64,000 nt of DNA from Cognatilysobacter bugurensis (lineage in GTDB: Bacteria; Pseudomonadota; Gammaproteobacteria; Xanthomonadales; Xanthomonadaceae), in the NCBI RefSeq assembly GCF_014652095.1, contig NZ_BMYD01000005.1:207652-271651 (forward strand). The letters run 5' to 3'. Below, piece by piece: positions 19,578 through 29,650 of this stretch. The position numbers and the translations under genes were made by a program. Under the pieces are notes generated by a model. The model was not told the origin of the DNA. It made no database searches and saw only the letters and a program-made list of their open reading frames with translations. The stretch's first letter is position 1. Every line of letters starts with the position of its first letter.

Positions 19578-20942
19578 ATGTCCGCTGTCATCGATCTCAG
19601 TCCACCTGTCGTCACGCCCGCGCGGCCGGCCCTGGCGCCGCTCGTCTACGGCGATGGCGCCCGCATGATCGCGTTTGGAGGCGGCCACGCTGTTTCGCGC
19701 GCCCAGTTCGAAGCCGAGGTGCGCGCCGTGGCCGCCGGCCTGCCCGATGCGCGCCACGCGGTGAACCTCTGCGACGATCGCTACCGGTTTCTCGTCGCGT
19801 TCTGCGCCGCCGCGTCGCGCGACCAGATCACGTTGCTCCCGCCGTCGCGCGCGACCGCTGTCGTCGGCGACACGCTCGCGCAGCACGCGGCCTCGTACTG
19901 CCTCGCCGACACCGCGCTCGACCCCGAGCCGCCAGCGCTGCACCGGTTGCCCGCGTGGCTGCCCGCGCTCGACGGCGCGGCGCTCGCGATCGACGATGCG
20001 GCCTGCGCGGCGATCGGGTTCACCTCCGGCAGCACCGGGCAGCCCAAGCCGAACCCAAAGACCTGGGCCGGCTTCCGCACGAGCACGGCGCAGAACCTGG
20101 CTGCACTGGCCGACCTGCTGCGCGCGCCGGTCACGCCGCTCGTCGCGACGGTGCCGCCGCAGCACATGTACGGCATGGAGATGTCGGTGCTGCTGCCGCT
20201 GCTGGCGCCGTTTGCGGTGCATACCGCGCGGCCGTTCTTTCCCGACGACGTCGCGCGCGCGCTCTGCGACGCGCCGACGCCGCCGCTGCTCGTCACCACG
20301 CCGGTGCACCTGCGCGCGCTCGTCACCGCCGGCGTCGCGCTGCCGCCGCTCGCCGGCATCGTATCGGCGACCGCGCCGCTGCCGGTCGAGCTCGCGATTG
20401 AGGCCGAAGCGCGCTTCGGTTGCGAAGTGCGCGAGCTGTTCGGCTCGACCGAAACCTGCGTGATCGCGCGCCGTCGCACCGCGGTGGAAACGGCATGGAC
20501 GCCATTGCCCGGCGTTCTGCTCGCACCGCAGCCCGACGGCACCGCGGTGCACGCGCCGCACCTGCGCGAACCGATCGCATTGGCCGACCTCATCGAGCTG
20601 TTGCCCGACGGCCGCTTCGAGCTGCGAGGGCGCCACGCGGATCTGCTCGAAATCGCCGGCAAGCGTGCGTCGCTCGGCGACCTCACGCGCAAGCTGCTGG
20701 CCGTCCCGGGCGTGATCGATGCCGTGGTGGTGCAGCTCGATGCCGCCGACGGCGCCGGCGTGCGCCGCATCGCCGCACTCGCGGTCGCGCCGGGTCTCGT
20801 GCCCGAGGCGATCCTGCATGCGTTGCGCGCGCAGATCGATCCGGTGTTTTTGCCGCGGCGCCTGCGTTGCGTCGATGCATTACCGCGTAACGAGACCGGC
20901 AAGCTGCCGCGTCACGCGGTGCTCGCGTTGCTCGGCCGTTGA
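19578..20942 (+). CDS. AMP-dependent acyl/aryl-ACP ligase, aryl-polyene (XanA2/ApeH) type
   Basis: 454 aa, shorter than CoA ligases. Adenylation-domain motifs: GFTSGSTGQPKP (P-loop, with PKP instead of PKG), MYGMEMSVLLPLL, LFGSTETCVIA, and GRHADLLEIAGKR as the hinge; it ends RNETGKLPRHAV with the catalytic lysine. The size and motif variants fit XanA2/ApeH enzymes, which activate 3- or 4-hydroxybenzoate for loading on an ACP. No KS, ACP or dehydratase genes lie in this window, so the rest of the pathway would be elsewhere. Substrate not provable here. Confidence 0.75.
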   Translation: MSAVIDLSPPVVTPARPALAPLVYGDGARMIAFGGGHAVSRAQFEAEVRAVAAGLPDARHAVNLCDDRYRFLVAFCAAASRDQITLLPPSRATAVVGDTLAQHAASYCLADTALDPEPPALHRLPAWLPALDGAALAIDDAACAAIGFTSGSTGQPKPNPKTWAGFRTSTAQNLAALADLLRAPVTPLVATVPPQHMYGMEMSVLLPLLAPFAVHTARPFFPDDVARALCDAPTPPLLVTTPVHLRALVTAGVALPPLAGIVSATAPLPVELAIEAEARFGCEVRELFGSTETCVIARRRTAVETAWTPLPGVLLAPQPDGTAVHAPHLREPIALADLIELLPDGRFELRGRHADLLEIAGKRASLGDLTRKLLAVPGVIDAVVVQLDAADGAGVRRIAALAVAPGLVPEAILHALRAQIDPVFLPRRLRCVDALPRNETGKLPRHAVLALLGR

Positions 20943-21077
20943 TGAATGTGCAGCGCGCTCCCCGCAATTCCTGACACGTCCGTCACGGTTTGCGGCCGAG
21001 ACTGATCCCGCCCCATCCAGGGGTGCGCGGATGACCGCGGCATGATTCACCTCTGACCGATCGCAGGAGACGCGGAC

Positions 21078-21353
21078 ATGATGGACATCATCGTTTGGCT
21101 GATCGTCGGCGGCATCATCGGCTGGCTTGCCAGCAAGATTATGCGGACCGATGCGCAACAAGGGCTTTTCCTCAACATCGTCGTCGGCATTGTCGGCGCG
21201 TTCCTCGGCGGCTGGCTGGGCGGCATGCTCGGCGTCGGCGGCGGCGACATCAACCAGGGCGATTTCAGCCTCTCCGGGCTGCTGATGTCGCTCGTGGGCG
21301 CGGTCGTGCTGCTTGCCATCGTCAATATGTTCCGCCGCGGTCGCGTGCGCTAA
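21078..21353 (+). CDS. GlsB/YeaQ/YmgE-family small membrane protein
   Basis: 91-aa hydrophobic protein with three transmembrane segments (MMDIIVWLIVGGIIGWLA; LFLNIVVGIVGAFLGGWLGG; LLMSLVGAVVLLAIV), the transglycosylase-associated protein family. Members are often stress- or stationary-phase-induced; the biochemical role is unknown. AGGAGA stands before the double ATG (21078 or 21081). Followed by a bidirectional terminator. Confidence 0.92.
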   Translation: MMDIIVWLIVGGIIGWLASKIMRTDAQQGLFLNIVVGIVGAFLGGWLGGMLGVGGGDINQGDFSLSGLLMSLVGAVVLLAIVNMFRRGRVR

Positions 21354-21375
21354 GCATTGCGACAAGCGTCGACGC

Positions 21376-21404
21376 AAAAAGGCCCGGCATTGCCGGGCCT
21401 TTTT
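21376..21404. terminator. Bidirectional terminator
   Basis: GC-rich stem (GGCCCGGC / GCCGGGCC) with a 3-base loop, flanked by five A and five T, between convergent genes. Confidence 0.93.
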
Positions 21405-21422
21405 CGTTGGGGCAAACGCGAC

Positions 21423-22199
21423 TCAGTCCGCGAGTTCCACCCACGCCGGCGTGTGGTCGCTCGGGCGTTCCCAGGTGCGCGGCTCGCGGTCGATCCCTGC
21501 TGCAACGCAGCGCGCGCGCAGTGCGTCCGACACGAGCGTGAGATCGATACGCAGGCCGTTGCCGCGCCGGAACCCGCCCTGCCGGTAGTCCCACCAGCTG
21601 AACATGCCCGCCTCGTCATGGTGCAGGCGGAATGCGTCGTGCAGGCCGAGCGCATACAGGCGCTGCAGTGCAGCACGTTCCGCCGTCGAGGTCAGGATGT
21701 GGCCGTCGTGCCAGACCTTCGGGTCGTGCACGTCGCGCTCGTCGGGCGCAATGTTGAAATCGCCGAGCACGACCATGTCCGGATGCGCGCGCAATTCGCT
21801 TGCAAGCCAGTCGTGCAGCGCCTCGAGCCAGCGCAGCTTGTATTCGTACTTGTCGCTGCCGACCGACTGGCCGTTGACCACGTACAGGTCGACGATGCGC
21901 ACGCCGCCGACGGTGGCCGCGATCACGCGCTTCTGCTCGTCCTCGAAGCCGGGGATGCCGATCTGCACGTCGTCGATCGCCAGCGGCATGCGCGCGAGAA
22001 TCGCGACGCCGTTGTAGGTCTTCTGCCCCGCGAACACGCTGCGGTAGCCGGCGGCGGCGAGTTCGGCGTCGGGAAAGCGCGCGTCCTCGAGCTTGGTTTC
22101 CTGCAGCGCGACGACGTCGGGCATGGCCTGTGCAAGCCAGGCCTCGAGGTGCGGCAGGCGCACATTGAGCGAATTGACGTTCCAGCTGGCGATCTTCAT
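21423..22199 (-). CDS. xthA: Exodeoxyribonuclease III
   Basis: 258-aa AP endonuclease/3'-exonuclease of base excision repair. Catalytic motifs: WNVNSLNVR, LQETKLED, GDFNIAPDERDVHDP, and the C-terminal SDHTPAWVE. A second, less similar family member is encoded at 57463-58245. Confidence 0.95.
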   Translation of the reverse strand: MKIASWNVNSLNVRLPHLEAWLAQAMPDVVALQETKLEDARFPDAELAAAGYRSVFAGQKTYNGVAILARMPLAIDDVQIGIPGFEDEQKRVIAATVGGVRIVDLYVVNGQSVGSDKYEYKLRWLEALHDWLASELRAHPDMVVLGDFNIAPDERDVHDPKVWHDGHILTSTAERAALQRLYALGLHDAFRLHHDEAGMFSWWDYRQGGFRRGNGLRIDLTLVSDALRARCVAAGIDREPRTWERPSDHTPAWVELAD

Positions 22200-22275
22200 G
22201 CGGGCAGTCTAGCCGGCGGCGCGTGCGGGTCGGTGCGTAGAATGCGCGGCCCCTTCGCGCGCGTGCGCACGACCG

Positions 22276-23235
22276 ATGCCGATCCCGACTGCACTGCCCG
22301 ATTACCCGTTCACGCCGCGCCGGATCGAGGTGCGGCCGGGCATCGCGATGAGCGTGGTCGACGAAGGCCCGCGCGACGGCGAAGTCATCGTGATGCTGCA
22401 CGGCAATCCGTCGTGGAGCTACCACTGGCGGCGGCTCGTTCTGGGCTTGCGCGATCGCTACCGCTGCATCGTGCCCGACCACGTTGGCATGGGGATGTCG
22501 GACCGGCCCGACGACGCACCCGACGCATCGCCGCGCTACGAGTACACGTTGCAATCGCGCATCGACGATCTCGAGACCGTGCTCGCCGAGCTCGGCGTCG
22601 CCGGCCCGGTGACGCTCGCCGTGCACGATTGGGGCGGCATGATCGGCTTCGGCTGGGCGCTCAAGCGGCGCGAACGCGTGCGCCGGCTCGTGATCCTCAA
22701 CACCGCGGCGTTCCCACTGCCGGCCGCGAAGCCGATGCCGTGGCAGCTTTCGCTGGGCCGCGATTCGCGCGTCGGCGGCTTCATGATCCGCGCGTTCAAC
22801 CTGTTCGCGCGCGGCGCGGCGCACTTCGGCACCACACGGCCGTTGCCGCCCGCGGTGCGCCGCGCGTACGCCGCGCCGTACGACGGCTGGCGCGATGCGA
22901 TCGCGACGCTGCGCTTCATGCAGGACATCCCGCTGCACGAAGGCGATCGCGCCTGGCCGCTCCTCGAAGCAGCGGGACGCGCGCTGCCGGAGTACGCCGA
23001 CCGCCCGGCGTTCATCGGCTGGGGCCTGCGTGACTTCGTGTTCGACCGGCATTTCCTTGAAGGTTTCAAGAATGCGTTGTCGCAGGCCCAGGTGCACGCA
23101 TTCGAAGACGCGGATCACTTCGTGCTCGAAGACAAGCACGAGGTGCTCGTGCCGGCGATCCGTGCGTTCCTGGATGGGAATCCGCTCGATGCACGTCCGT
23201 TCGATGCGGCACGCCCGCGCGCTGCGGGCCAGTGA
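22276..23235 (+). CDS. oleB: OleB, beta-lactone decarboxylase (alpha/beta hydrolase)
   Basis: 319-aa haloalkane-dehalogenase-like hydrolase. HGNPSWSYHWR is the oxyanion/halide-site region, Asp118 in VHDWGG is the nucleophile, and the catalytic His is in EDADHFVLED. In olefin synthesis OleB decarboxylates the beta-lactone made by OleC to a cis-olefin. The gene is followed at 13 bases by oleC and then oleD, which supports the assignment over a generic dehalogenase. A TAGAAT hexamer at 22238-22243 is a plausible -10 element. Confidence 0.88.
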   Translation: MPIPTALPDYPFTPRRIEVRPGIAMSVVDEGPRDGEVIVMLHGNPSWSYHWRRLVLGLRDRYRCIVPDHVGMGMSDRPDDAPDASPRYEYTLQSRIDDLETVLAELGVAGPVTLAVHDWGGMIGFGWALKRRERVRRLVILNTAAFPLPAAKPMPWQLSLGRDSRVGGFMIRAFNLFARGAAHFGTTRPLPPAVRRAYAAPYDGWRDAIATLRFMQDIPLHEGDRAWPLLEAAGRALPEYADRPAFIGWGLRDFVFDRHFLEGFKNALSQAQVHAFEDADHFVLEDKHEVLVPAIRAFLDGNPLDARPFDAARPRAAGQ

Positions 23236-23248
23236 CCCATTCGATGCG

Positions 23249-24922
23249 ATGAGCGCCGACATCTGCAACATCGCTGCCGCATTGCCACGACTCGCGCGCG
23301 AGGCGCCGGACCGCGTTGCGATGCGCTGCCCCGGTCGGCGTGGCCGCGATGGCCTCGCGCGTTACGACGTCACGCTGACCTATGCGGAGCTCGACGCGCG
23401 CAGTGACGCGATCGCGGCGGGACTCGCCAAGCGAGGCGTCGTGCGCGGCACGCGCGCGGTGGTGATGGTGCGGCCGACGCCGGAGTTCTTCCTGCTGATG
23501 TTCGCGCTGTTCAAGGCCGGCGCGGTGCCCGTGCTCATCGACCCGGGCATCGATAAGCGCGCGCTGCGCCAATGCCTCGATGAGGCGCAGCCGCAGGCGT
23601 TCATCGGCATCCCGCTCGCGCACGTCGCGCGCATGCTGCTCGGCTGGGCGCGTTCGGCGCGCGTGCGCATCACGACCGGTGCGCGCGCGCGGCTCGCCGA
23701 TGCGACGCTTGCGCAGGTCGAACGCGACGGCGCCGACGCAGGCCCACAACTCGCCGACACGCAGCCTGACGACGTGGCGGCGGTTTTGTTCACGAGCGGC
23801 TCGACCGGCGTGCCGAAGGGCGTCGTGTACCGGCACCGGCATTTCGTCGCGCAGATCGAACTGCTGCGCGACGCGTTCGGCATCGCGCCGGGCGGTGTCG
23901 ACCTGCCGACGTTTCCACCGTTCGCGCTGTTCGATCCCGCGCTCGGGCTCACCTCGGTGATCCCCGACATGGACCCCACGCGCCCCGCGCAGGCCGATCC
24001 AAAGCGCCTGCACGATGCAATCGCGCGTTTTGGTGTCGATCGATTGTTCGGTTCGCCTGCGCTGATGGCCGTGCTCGCGCGCCACGGCGCGCCGCTGCCG
24101 GGCGTACGCCACGTGACCTCGGCGGGTGCGCCGGTGCCGGCCGAGGTTGTCGCGCGCATGCGCGAGTTGCTGCCGGCCGATGCGCAGTTCTGGACGCCGT
24201 ACGGGGCCACCGAGTGCCTGCCGGTCGCGGTCATCGAAGGGCAGGAACTCGAGGCCACGCGCGAAGCGACCGAAGCGGGCGCCGGCACCTGCGTGGGCCA
24301 TGCGGTCGCGGCAAACACCGTGCGCATCATTGCGATCACCGACGAGGCGATTGAGCACTGGCGCGACGTGCGCGAGCTGCCGGCGCATGCGGTTGGCGAG
24401 ATCACCGTCGCCGGCCCGACCGCAACGGACACCTACTTTGAGCGCGAGGCGCAGACGCGGCTATCGAAGATCCGCGAAGCGCTGCCGGGCGGCGACGAGC
24501 GCATCGTGCATCGCATGGGCGACGTGGGCTATTTCGACGATGCCGGGCGGCTGTGGTTCTGCGGGCGCAAGTCGCACCGCGTCGAGACCGCGCGCGGGCC
24601 GCTGTACACCGAACAGGTCGAGCCCGTGTTCAACGCACATCCGCAAGTGCGCCGCAGTGCGCTCGTCGGCCTCGGCGTGCGCGGCGCGCAGCGGCCGGTG
24701 CTGTGTGTCGAACTCGAGCCGGGCACATCGCGTGCGCAGTGGGTGCGCATCGAGCAGGAATTGCGGGCGCTGGGCGCCGCGCATGCGCACACCGGCGGCA
24801 TCGATGCGTTCGTGCGACACCCGCGGTTTCCGGTCGACATCCGCCACAACGCGAAGATCGGCCGCGAGGCGCTCGCGACGTGGGTCGCGAAGCGCTTTCC
24901 TGCGCTCGTGCCGCGAGCCTGA
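23249..24922 (+). CDS. oleC: OleC, beta-lactone synthetase (AMP-dependent)
   Basis: 557-aa member of the ANL superfamily. Motifs: LFTSGSTGVPKGV (P-loop), TPYGATECLPVA and GDVGYFDDAGRLWFCGRK (hinge). OleC turns beta-hydroxy acids from OleD into beta-lactones using ATP. Start ATG at 23249 (MSADICNIAAALPRLAREAPDR), 13 bases after oleB. It is more than a third shorter than no fusion: oleB and oleC are separate proteins here, whereas some actinobacteria have OleBC fusions. Confidence 0.92.
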   Translation: MSADICNIAAALPRLAREAPDRVAMRCPGRRGRDGLARYDVTLTYAELDARSDAIAAGLAKRGVVRGTRAVVMVRPTPEFFLLMFALFKAGAVPVLIDPGIDKRALRQCLDEAQPQAFIGIPLAHVARMLLGWARSARVRITTGARARLADATLAQVERDGADAGPQLADTQPDDVAAVLFTSGSTGVPKGVVYRHRHFVAQIELLRDAFGIAPGGVDLPTFPPFALFDPALGLTSVIPDMDPTRPAQADPKRLHDAIARFGVDRLFGSPALMAVLARHGAPLPGVRHVTSAGAPVPAEVVARMRELLPADAQFWTPYGATECLPVAVIEGQELEATREATEAGAGTCVGHAVAANTVRIIAITDEAIEHWRDVRELPAHAVGEITVAGPTATDTYFEREAQTRLSKIREALPGGDERIVHRMGDVGYFDDAGRLWFCGRKSHRVETARGPLYTEQVEPVFNAHPQVRRSALVGLGVRGAQRPVLCVELEPGTSRAQWVRIEQELRALGAAHAHTGGIDAFVRHPRFPVDIRHNAKIGREALATWVAKRFPALVPRA

Positions 24923-24955
24923 CCGACCCATGTCGCTGACCGGGAATCCGGACCT

Positions 24956-25948
24956 ATGAAGCTTCTCGTCACCGGCGGCGGCGGTTTTCTCGGCGCTGCG
25001 ATGTGCCGCCTGCTGCGTGCGCGCGGGCACGAGGTCGTGAGTCTCGCGCGCAACCGCTATCCCGCGCTCGATGCGCTCGGCGTCGCGCAGGTGCAGGGCG
25101 ATCTGGCCGACCGCGATGCGGTGCTCGCGGCGGCGGCCGGCTGCGAGGCGGTGATCCACAACGCCGCAAAGGCCGGTGCCTGGGGCGCATACGCCGACTA
25201 CGAGCGCGCGAATGTGCTCGGCACGCGGCACGTGATCGACGCATGCCGCTCTCTTGGCATCGAGAAGCTCGTGTACACCTCGACGCCGAGCGTCACCCAC
25301 CGCGCGACGCACCCGGTCGAAGGCCTGGGCGCCGACGCCGTGCCGTACGGCGAGGACCTCAAAGCGCCGTATGCGCGCACGAAGCGCATCGCCGAGGAGC
25401 TCGTGCTCGCGGCGAACGGTGCGTCGCTTGCCACGGTCGCGCTGCGACCGCGGCTGATCTGGGGCCCCGGCGATCCGCACCTGCTGCCGCGGCTTGCGCA
25501 GCGCGCACGTGCGGGCCGGCTGCGCCTCGTCGGCAGCGGCGACAACGTCATCGACACGACCTACGTCGACAACGCCGCGCAGGCGCACGTCGATGCGCTC
25601 GAGCATCTTGAGCCGGGCGCCGCATGCGCGGGCCGCGCGTACTTCATCAGCAACGGCGAGCCGCGCACGATGCGCGACACGCTCAACGCGCTGCTCGCCG
25701 CGGCCGGCGCGCCGCCGGTCACGAAGACCGTGCCGCTGCCGGTCGCGTACGCGATCGGCGCGGTCTGCGAAGGGCTGTGGCACGCGCTGCCGATGCGCGG
25801 CGAGCCGCCGCTCACGCGCTTTCTCGCCGAGCAGCTCGCGACCGCGCACTGGTACGACATGGGCCCGGCGCGCCGCGACTTCGGTTACGTGCCGCAGGTG
25901 ACATTCGACGAAGGGCTGCGGCGGCTGCGGGACGCCCACGAACGCTGA
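24956..25948 (+). CDS. oleD: OleD, 2-alkyl-3-oxoalkanoate reductase
   Basis: 330-aa short-chain (extended SDR) reductase. [14 protein letters not shown] is the nucleotide-binding loop; the catalytic set includes YTSTPSVTH and [11 protein letters not shown] (YxxxK). It reduces the 2-alkyl-3-keto acid made by OleA to the beta-hydroxy acid. It lies 33 bases after oleC and completes oleBCD. The condensing enzyme OleA is not in the window. Confidence 0.92.
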   Translation: MKLLVTGGGGFLGAAMCRLLRARGHEVVSLARNRYPALDALGVAQVQGDLADRDAVLAAAAGCEAVIHNAAKAGAWGAYADYERANVLGTRHVIDACRSLGIEKLVYTSTPSVTHRATHPVEGLGADAVPYGEDLKAPYARTKRIAEELVLAANGASLATVALRPRLIWGPGDPHLLPRLAQRARAGRLRLVGSGDNVIDTTYVDNAAQAHVDALEHLEPGAACAGRAYFISNGEPRTMRDTLNALLAAAGAPPVTKTVPLPVAYAIGAVCEGLWHALPMRGEPPLTRFLAEQLATAHWYDMGPARRDFGYVPQVTFDEGLRRLRDAHER

Positions 25949-26024
25949 CGCCGCAAGCGCGGCCGTCGGGCGCTGCCGCGCGAGTGTCCCGCGCCTTTTT
26001 CGCCCGCCGTCCTAGAATGCCGCG

Positions 26025-26669
26025 ATGAACGATCAACGCTCACCGCTGGACGCGCTCAAGCCGCTTGCCGGACGCACGCTCGAGTCCGCGCTCAACCGCG
26101 CGCTCGCCCTCGACCCCGAAACCCGCGACGGCCTGCGCGCGCTCGACGGGCGTCGCGTCGTGGTGCGCATCGCCGCACCGGCGCTCGCGCTGCAGATCAC
26201 CGTCGACCGCGATCAGCTGCGCGTCGGCCCCGTCGACGACGGCGCCGAGCCCGACCTCGCGGTGCGCAGCACGCTCGGCGGTCTCATCTCTCAGCTGCCG
26301 TTCCTGCGACGCGACGACGCGCCGCCGGTCGGCAAGCTGCGCATCGAAGGCGATGCCGACCTCGCGCGCCGCCTGCAGCGCCTCGCCGAACGCTTCGACC
26401 CGGACTGGCAGCAGCCGTTCACCGCCGTGTTCGGCGACGTGATCGGCGTGCAGGTCGCGAAGGCGTTCGCGGCCGCATTGCGGCAGGCGCGTGTCGCCGC
26501 CGGCACGGTGGCTGCGAGCGCCGCCGAGTACGTGACCGAGGAATCGCGCGACGCGGTCGCGCGCGGCGAGCTCGAGGCGTTCTACGACGACGTCGACGAC
26601 GTGCGCGACGGTGTCGAGCGATTGGCCGCGCGCATCGCGCGGCTGCAGCGCGGGGCGGGCGGCGGATGA
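26025..26669 (+). CDS. ubiJ: UbiJ, SCP2-domain ubiquinone biosynthesis accessory factor
   Basis: 214 aa with an SCP2-like lipid-binding domain ([44 protein letters not shown]) and a helical C-terminus. UbiJ is part of the soluble Ubi complex and binds the isoprenoid precursors. Overlaps ubiB by four bases (ATGA). A TAGAAT at 26013-26018 lies only six bases before the ATG, so the main transcript might be leaderless. Confidence 0.9.
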   Translation: MNDQRSPLDALKPLAGRTLESALNRALALDPETRDGLRALDGRRVVVRIAAPALALQITVDRDQLRVGPVDDGAEPDLAVRSTLGGLISQLPFLRRDDAPPVGKLRIEGDADLARRLQRLAERFDPDWQQPFTAVFGDVIGVQVAKAFAAALRQARVAAGTVAASAAEYVTEESRDAVARGELEAFYDDVDDVRDGVERLAARIARLQRGAGGG

Positions 26670-28357
26670 TCGGCCCGGTGCGGTCGACCGCGCGCGCGTG
26701 GCGCATCGGCCGCGTGCTGCTGCGCTACCGGCTCGATTCATTGCTCGATGGCACGCCGGCCGAGCGCTGGTTGCGGCTCGCGCGCCCGTTCGTGCCGCGT
26801 GCGTCGGCCGACATCGCCGCGCAATCGCGCGGTGCGCGGCTGCGGCTGGCGCTGCAGGAGCTCGGCCCGATCTTCGTGAAGTTCGGCCAGATCCTGTCCA
26901 CCCGCCGCGACGTCGTCGCGCACGACATCGCCGAGGAGCTGGCCGCGCTGCAGGACCGCGTGGCCCCGTTCGACGGCGAGGAAGCGCGCCTGATCGTGGA
27001 GGCCACGCTGGGCCGGCCCGTCGCGGAGGCATTCACTTCCTTCGACACCACGCCGCTCGCATCGGCGTCGATCGCGCAGGTGCATGCAGCCACGCTCGCC
27101 GCACGCGACGGCGAGCCCGCGCGCGAGGTGGTGGTCAAGGTGCTGCGGCCGGGCATCCGCCGGCAGATCGCAGGTGACATTGCGCTCCTCAATGCGGTCG
27201 CCGCACTCGTCGAGCGCACGCACCCGGCTGCCGACAAGATCCGCCCGCGCGCGGTCGTTGCCGAGATCGAACACACGCTCGCCGCCGAGCTCGACCTGCA
27301 GCGCGAAGGGGCGAACGCGAGCGTGCTGCGCCGCTTCTGGCAAGACAGCGACGATCTGTACGTGCCCGAAGTGATCTGGTCGCACACCGGCGAGCGGGCG
27401 CTCACGCTCGAGCGCGTGCGCGGCATTCCCTCCGACGACATCGCCGCGCTCGACGCGGCGGGCATCGATCGCCATGCGCTGGCCGCGAAAGGCGTGCGTG
27501 TGTTCTACACGCAGGTGTTCCGCGACAACTTCTTCCACGCCGACGCGCACGCCGGCAACATCTGGGTCGACGCCGACCCGGCCCGGCGCGACAACCCGCG
27601 CTTCATCGCGCTGGATTTCGGGATCATGGGCCAGCTCTCGACCGAGGATCAGTACTACCTCGCCGAGAACTTCATGGCGATCTTCAACCGCGATTACCGC
27701 CGCATCGCCGAACTGCACGTGCAGGCCGGGTGGATGCCGTCGTACATCCGCATCGACGAGCTCGAAGCCGCCGCGCGCGCGGTCTGCGAGCCGTACTTCA
27801 CGCGGCCGCTCAGCGAGATCTCGCTCGCCGAGGTGCTCGTCAAGCTGTTCCGCACCGCGCAACGTTACGAGCTCACGCTGCAGCCGCAGCTGATCCTGTT
27901 GCAGAAGACGCTGCTCAACATCGAGGGCATCGGGCGCCTGCTCGATCCGAAGATCGACATCTGGGCGGTGGCGCGACCGGTGCTGCAGCGCATCCTCATC
28001 GAGCGCTACAGCCCCAAGCGCCTGCTCGGTGAGTTCCAGAAGCAGTTGCCGGAGCTCGTGACGCGCGCGCCTGAGATGCCGCGGCTGCTGCATGCGTGGC
28101 TGAGCCAGCAGGTCGCCGGCGAGCAGCGGCTGCAGATGCAGTCGACCGACCTGCGCGAGCTCGGCCGCTCGGTGCGCGACCTGCAGCGGCGCATGGTCGC
28201 CTCGATCCTCGGCACCGGCCTGCTCATCGTCGCCGCCGTGCTGTACGGGCTCGATGCAGGCGGGCCGCAGCTGTGGTCGATCCCGGCGCCGGCCTGGGTG
28301 GCCGGGCTCGGCGGGCTTGCGACCTTGCTCGCGGCGTGGCCGCGGCGCGGCGCATGA
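26666..28357 (+). CDS. ubiB: UbiB, ADCK/ABC1-family atypical kinase for ubiquinone biosynthesis
   Basis: 563 aa. ABC1-family signatures: [13 protein letters not shown] (KxGQ), [13 protein letters not shown] (Ala-rich loop in place of the glycine loop), VVVKVLRPG (lysine), [12 protein letters not shown] and ALDFGIMG (DFG). Two C-terminal transmembrane helices (about 510-555) anchor it to the inner membrane. Needed for coenzyme Q synthesis as an ATPase-like extraction factor. ubiJ, ubiB and truC are linked by four-base overlaps. Confidence 0.95.
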   Translation: MIGPVRSTARAWRIGRVLLRYRLDSLLDGTPAERWLRLARPFVPRASADIAAQSRGARLRLALQELGPIFVKFGQILSTRRDVVAHDIAEELAALQDRVAPFDGEEARLIVEATLGRPVAEAFTSFDTTPLASASIAQVHAATLAARDGEPAREVVVKVLRPGIRRQIAGDIALLNAVAALVERTHPAADKIRPRAVVAEIEHTLAAELDLQREGANASVLRRFWQDSDDLYVPEVIWSHTGERALTLERVRGIPSDDIAALDAAGIDRHALAAKGVRVFYTQVFRDNFFHADAHAGNIWVDADPARRDNPRFIALDFGIMGQLSTEDQYYLAENFMAIFNRDYRRIAELHVQAGWMPSYIRIDELEAAARAVCEPYFTRPLSEISLAEVLVKLFRTAQRYELTLQPQLILLQKTLLNIEGIGRLLDPKIDIWAVARPVLQRILIERYSPKRLLGEFQKQLPELVTRAPEMPRLLHAWLSQQVAGEQRLQMQSTDLRELGRSVRDLQRRMVASILGTGLLIVAAVLYGLDAGGPQLWSIPAPAWVAGLGGLATLLAAWPRRGA

Positions 28358-29121
28358 GCGAGGCGGATTTGATCGGCGATCCGATGATCGACACGACGGA
28401 GGCCGCGCCGGCGCCGCTGCGCGTGCTGTTCGAAGACGAGGCGCTCGCGGTCATCGACAAGCCCGCCGGCCTGATGGTCCACGACAGCGCGCTCGCGCGC
28501 GGCGAGACGGACTTCGCCGCCGACCGGCTGCGCGAGCAGTTCGGTCGGCCGATCTTTCTCGTGCACCGGCTCGATCGCGCGACGAGTGGCTGCTTGCTGC
28601 TCGCTTTCGATCGCGACACTGCGTCTGCGCTCGGCAAGGTGCTGATGTCGCACGAGGTCGAGAAGACCTACTGGGCCGTCTGCCGCGGCTGGCCCGAGGC
28701 CGAGTTCACGATCGACCACGCGCTCGACGGCGGGCCCGGCAAACCGGTCAAGAAGCCGGCGGTCACGCAGTTCTGCACGCTTTCGACCTGCGAGCTTGCC
28801 TGGCCGTCGGCCGGGTTCGAAACGTCGCGCTATGCGTGGCTCGAGGCGCGGCCGCTGACGGGGCGATTCCGTCAGATCCGCCGCCATCTCAAGCACGTCT
28901 CGCATCATCTGATCGGCGACACCAGCCACGGCGACGGCCGCCACAACCGCGCGTTCCGCATGCAGGGCATTCACCGCATGCTGCTGCACGCGCGGCGGCT
29001 CGCGTTCGTGCATCCGCATCGGGGCGATGCGGTCGAAGTCGAGGCGCCGGTCGATGCCGAGTTCGCACGCGCTCTCGCGTTGTTCGACGTGGCGGCGGAC
29101 GCGACTCCGTCGATCGACTGA
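28354..29121 (+). CDS. truC: tRNA pseudouridine65 synthase TruC
   Basis: 255-aa RluA-family enzyme with [15 protein letters not shown] (catalytic Asp) and the TruC-like features [16 protein letters not shown] and [15 protein letters not shown]. The start at 28354 overlaps the ubiB stop (ATGA); an ATG at 28384 is a possible alternative. Modifies U65 in tRNA-Ile and tRNA-Asp in E. coli. Confidence 0.87.
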   Translation: MSEADLIGDPMIDTTEAAPAPLRVLFEDEALAVIDKPAGLMVHDSALARGETDFAADRLREQFGRPIFLVHRLDRATSGCLLLAFDRDTASALGKVLMSHEVEKTYWAVCRGWPEAEFTIDHALDGGPGKPVKKPAVTQFCTLSTCELAWPSAGFETSRYAWLEARPLTGRFRQIRRHLKHVSHHLIGDTSHGDGRHNRAFRMQGIHRMLLHARRLAFVHPHRGDAVEVEAPVDAEFARALALFDVAADATPSID

Positions 29122-29228
29122 TCAATGAGTACGTCGCGCGGCAACGCGCGGCGCCGACCGTGACGGGGATGCACGCGAGTCCCGCCAGCTCGGCCGTAGA
29201 ATCGGTCGGTCGTTTCAGCCGTCTGCCC

Positions 29229-29648
29229 ATGTCCGAGTCGTCGCCCTCCATTGCGATCCCAGAAAGCGAGCTCGTCGAGCGCTTCGTGCGCGCGACCGGG
29301 CCGGGCGGGCAGAACGTCAACAAGGTCGCGACCGCGGTCGAGTTGCGCTTCGACGTCGCGCAATCGCCGAGCCTGCCCGAGCCGGTGCGCGCGCGGCTGC
29401 TCGCCAAGCGGGATCGGCGGCTCACCGACGACGGCGTGTTCGTGATCAACGCGCAGCGCTTTCGCACCCAGGACCGCAACCGCCAGGACGCCCGCGAGCG
29501 GCTCGCGGCGTTCATCGACAGCGGCCTGCACGCGCCGGTGCCGCGCATCGCGACCAAGCCCACGCGCGCCTCCAAGCGGCGCCGGCTCGACGCCAAGCGC
29601 GAACGCGGGTCGATCAAGCAATCGCGCACGCGCAAGGACTGGGACTGA
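29229..29648 (+). CDS. arfB: Ribosome rescue factor ArfB (peptidyl-tRNA hydrolase)
   Basis: 139 aa. GPGGQNVNKVATAVELRFD carries the GGQ motif that hydrolyses peptidyl-tRNA on stalled ribosomes; the basic C-terminal tail (KRRRLDAKRERGS, SRTRKDW) enters the mRNA channel. Start ATG at 29229. A TAGAAT at 29197-29202 may be its -10 element. The next gene begins two bases after its stop. Confidence 0.93.
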   Translation: MSESSPSIAIPESELVERFVRATGPGGQNVNKVATAVELRFDVAQSPSLPEPVRARLLAKRDRRLTDDGVFVINAQRFRTQDRNRQDARERLAAFIDSGLHAPVPRIATKPTRASKRRRLDAKRERGSIKQSRTRKDWD

Positions 29649-29650
29649 GC

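Noticed and set aside
18870..20819. A 649-codon minus-strand frame across the AMP-ligase gene
   Set aside because: Overlaps the ligase antisense; only its first-frame end coincides with the real PPTase in another frame. Composition is that of a shadow.
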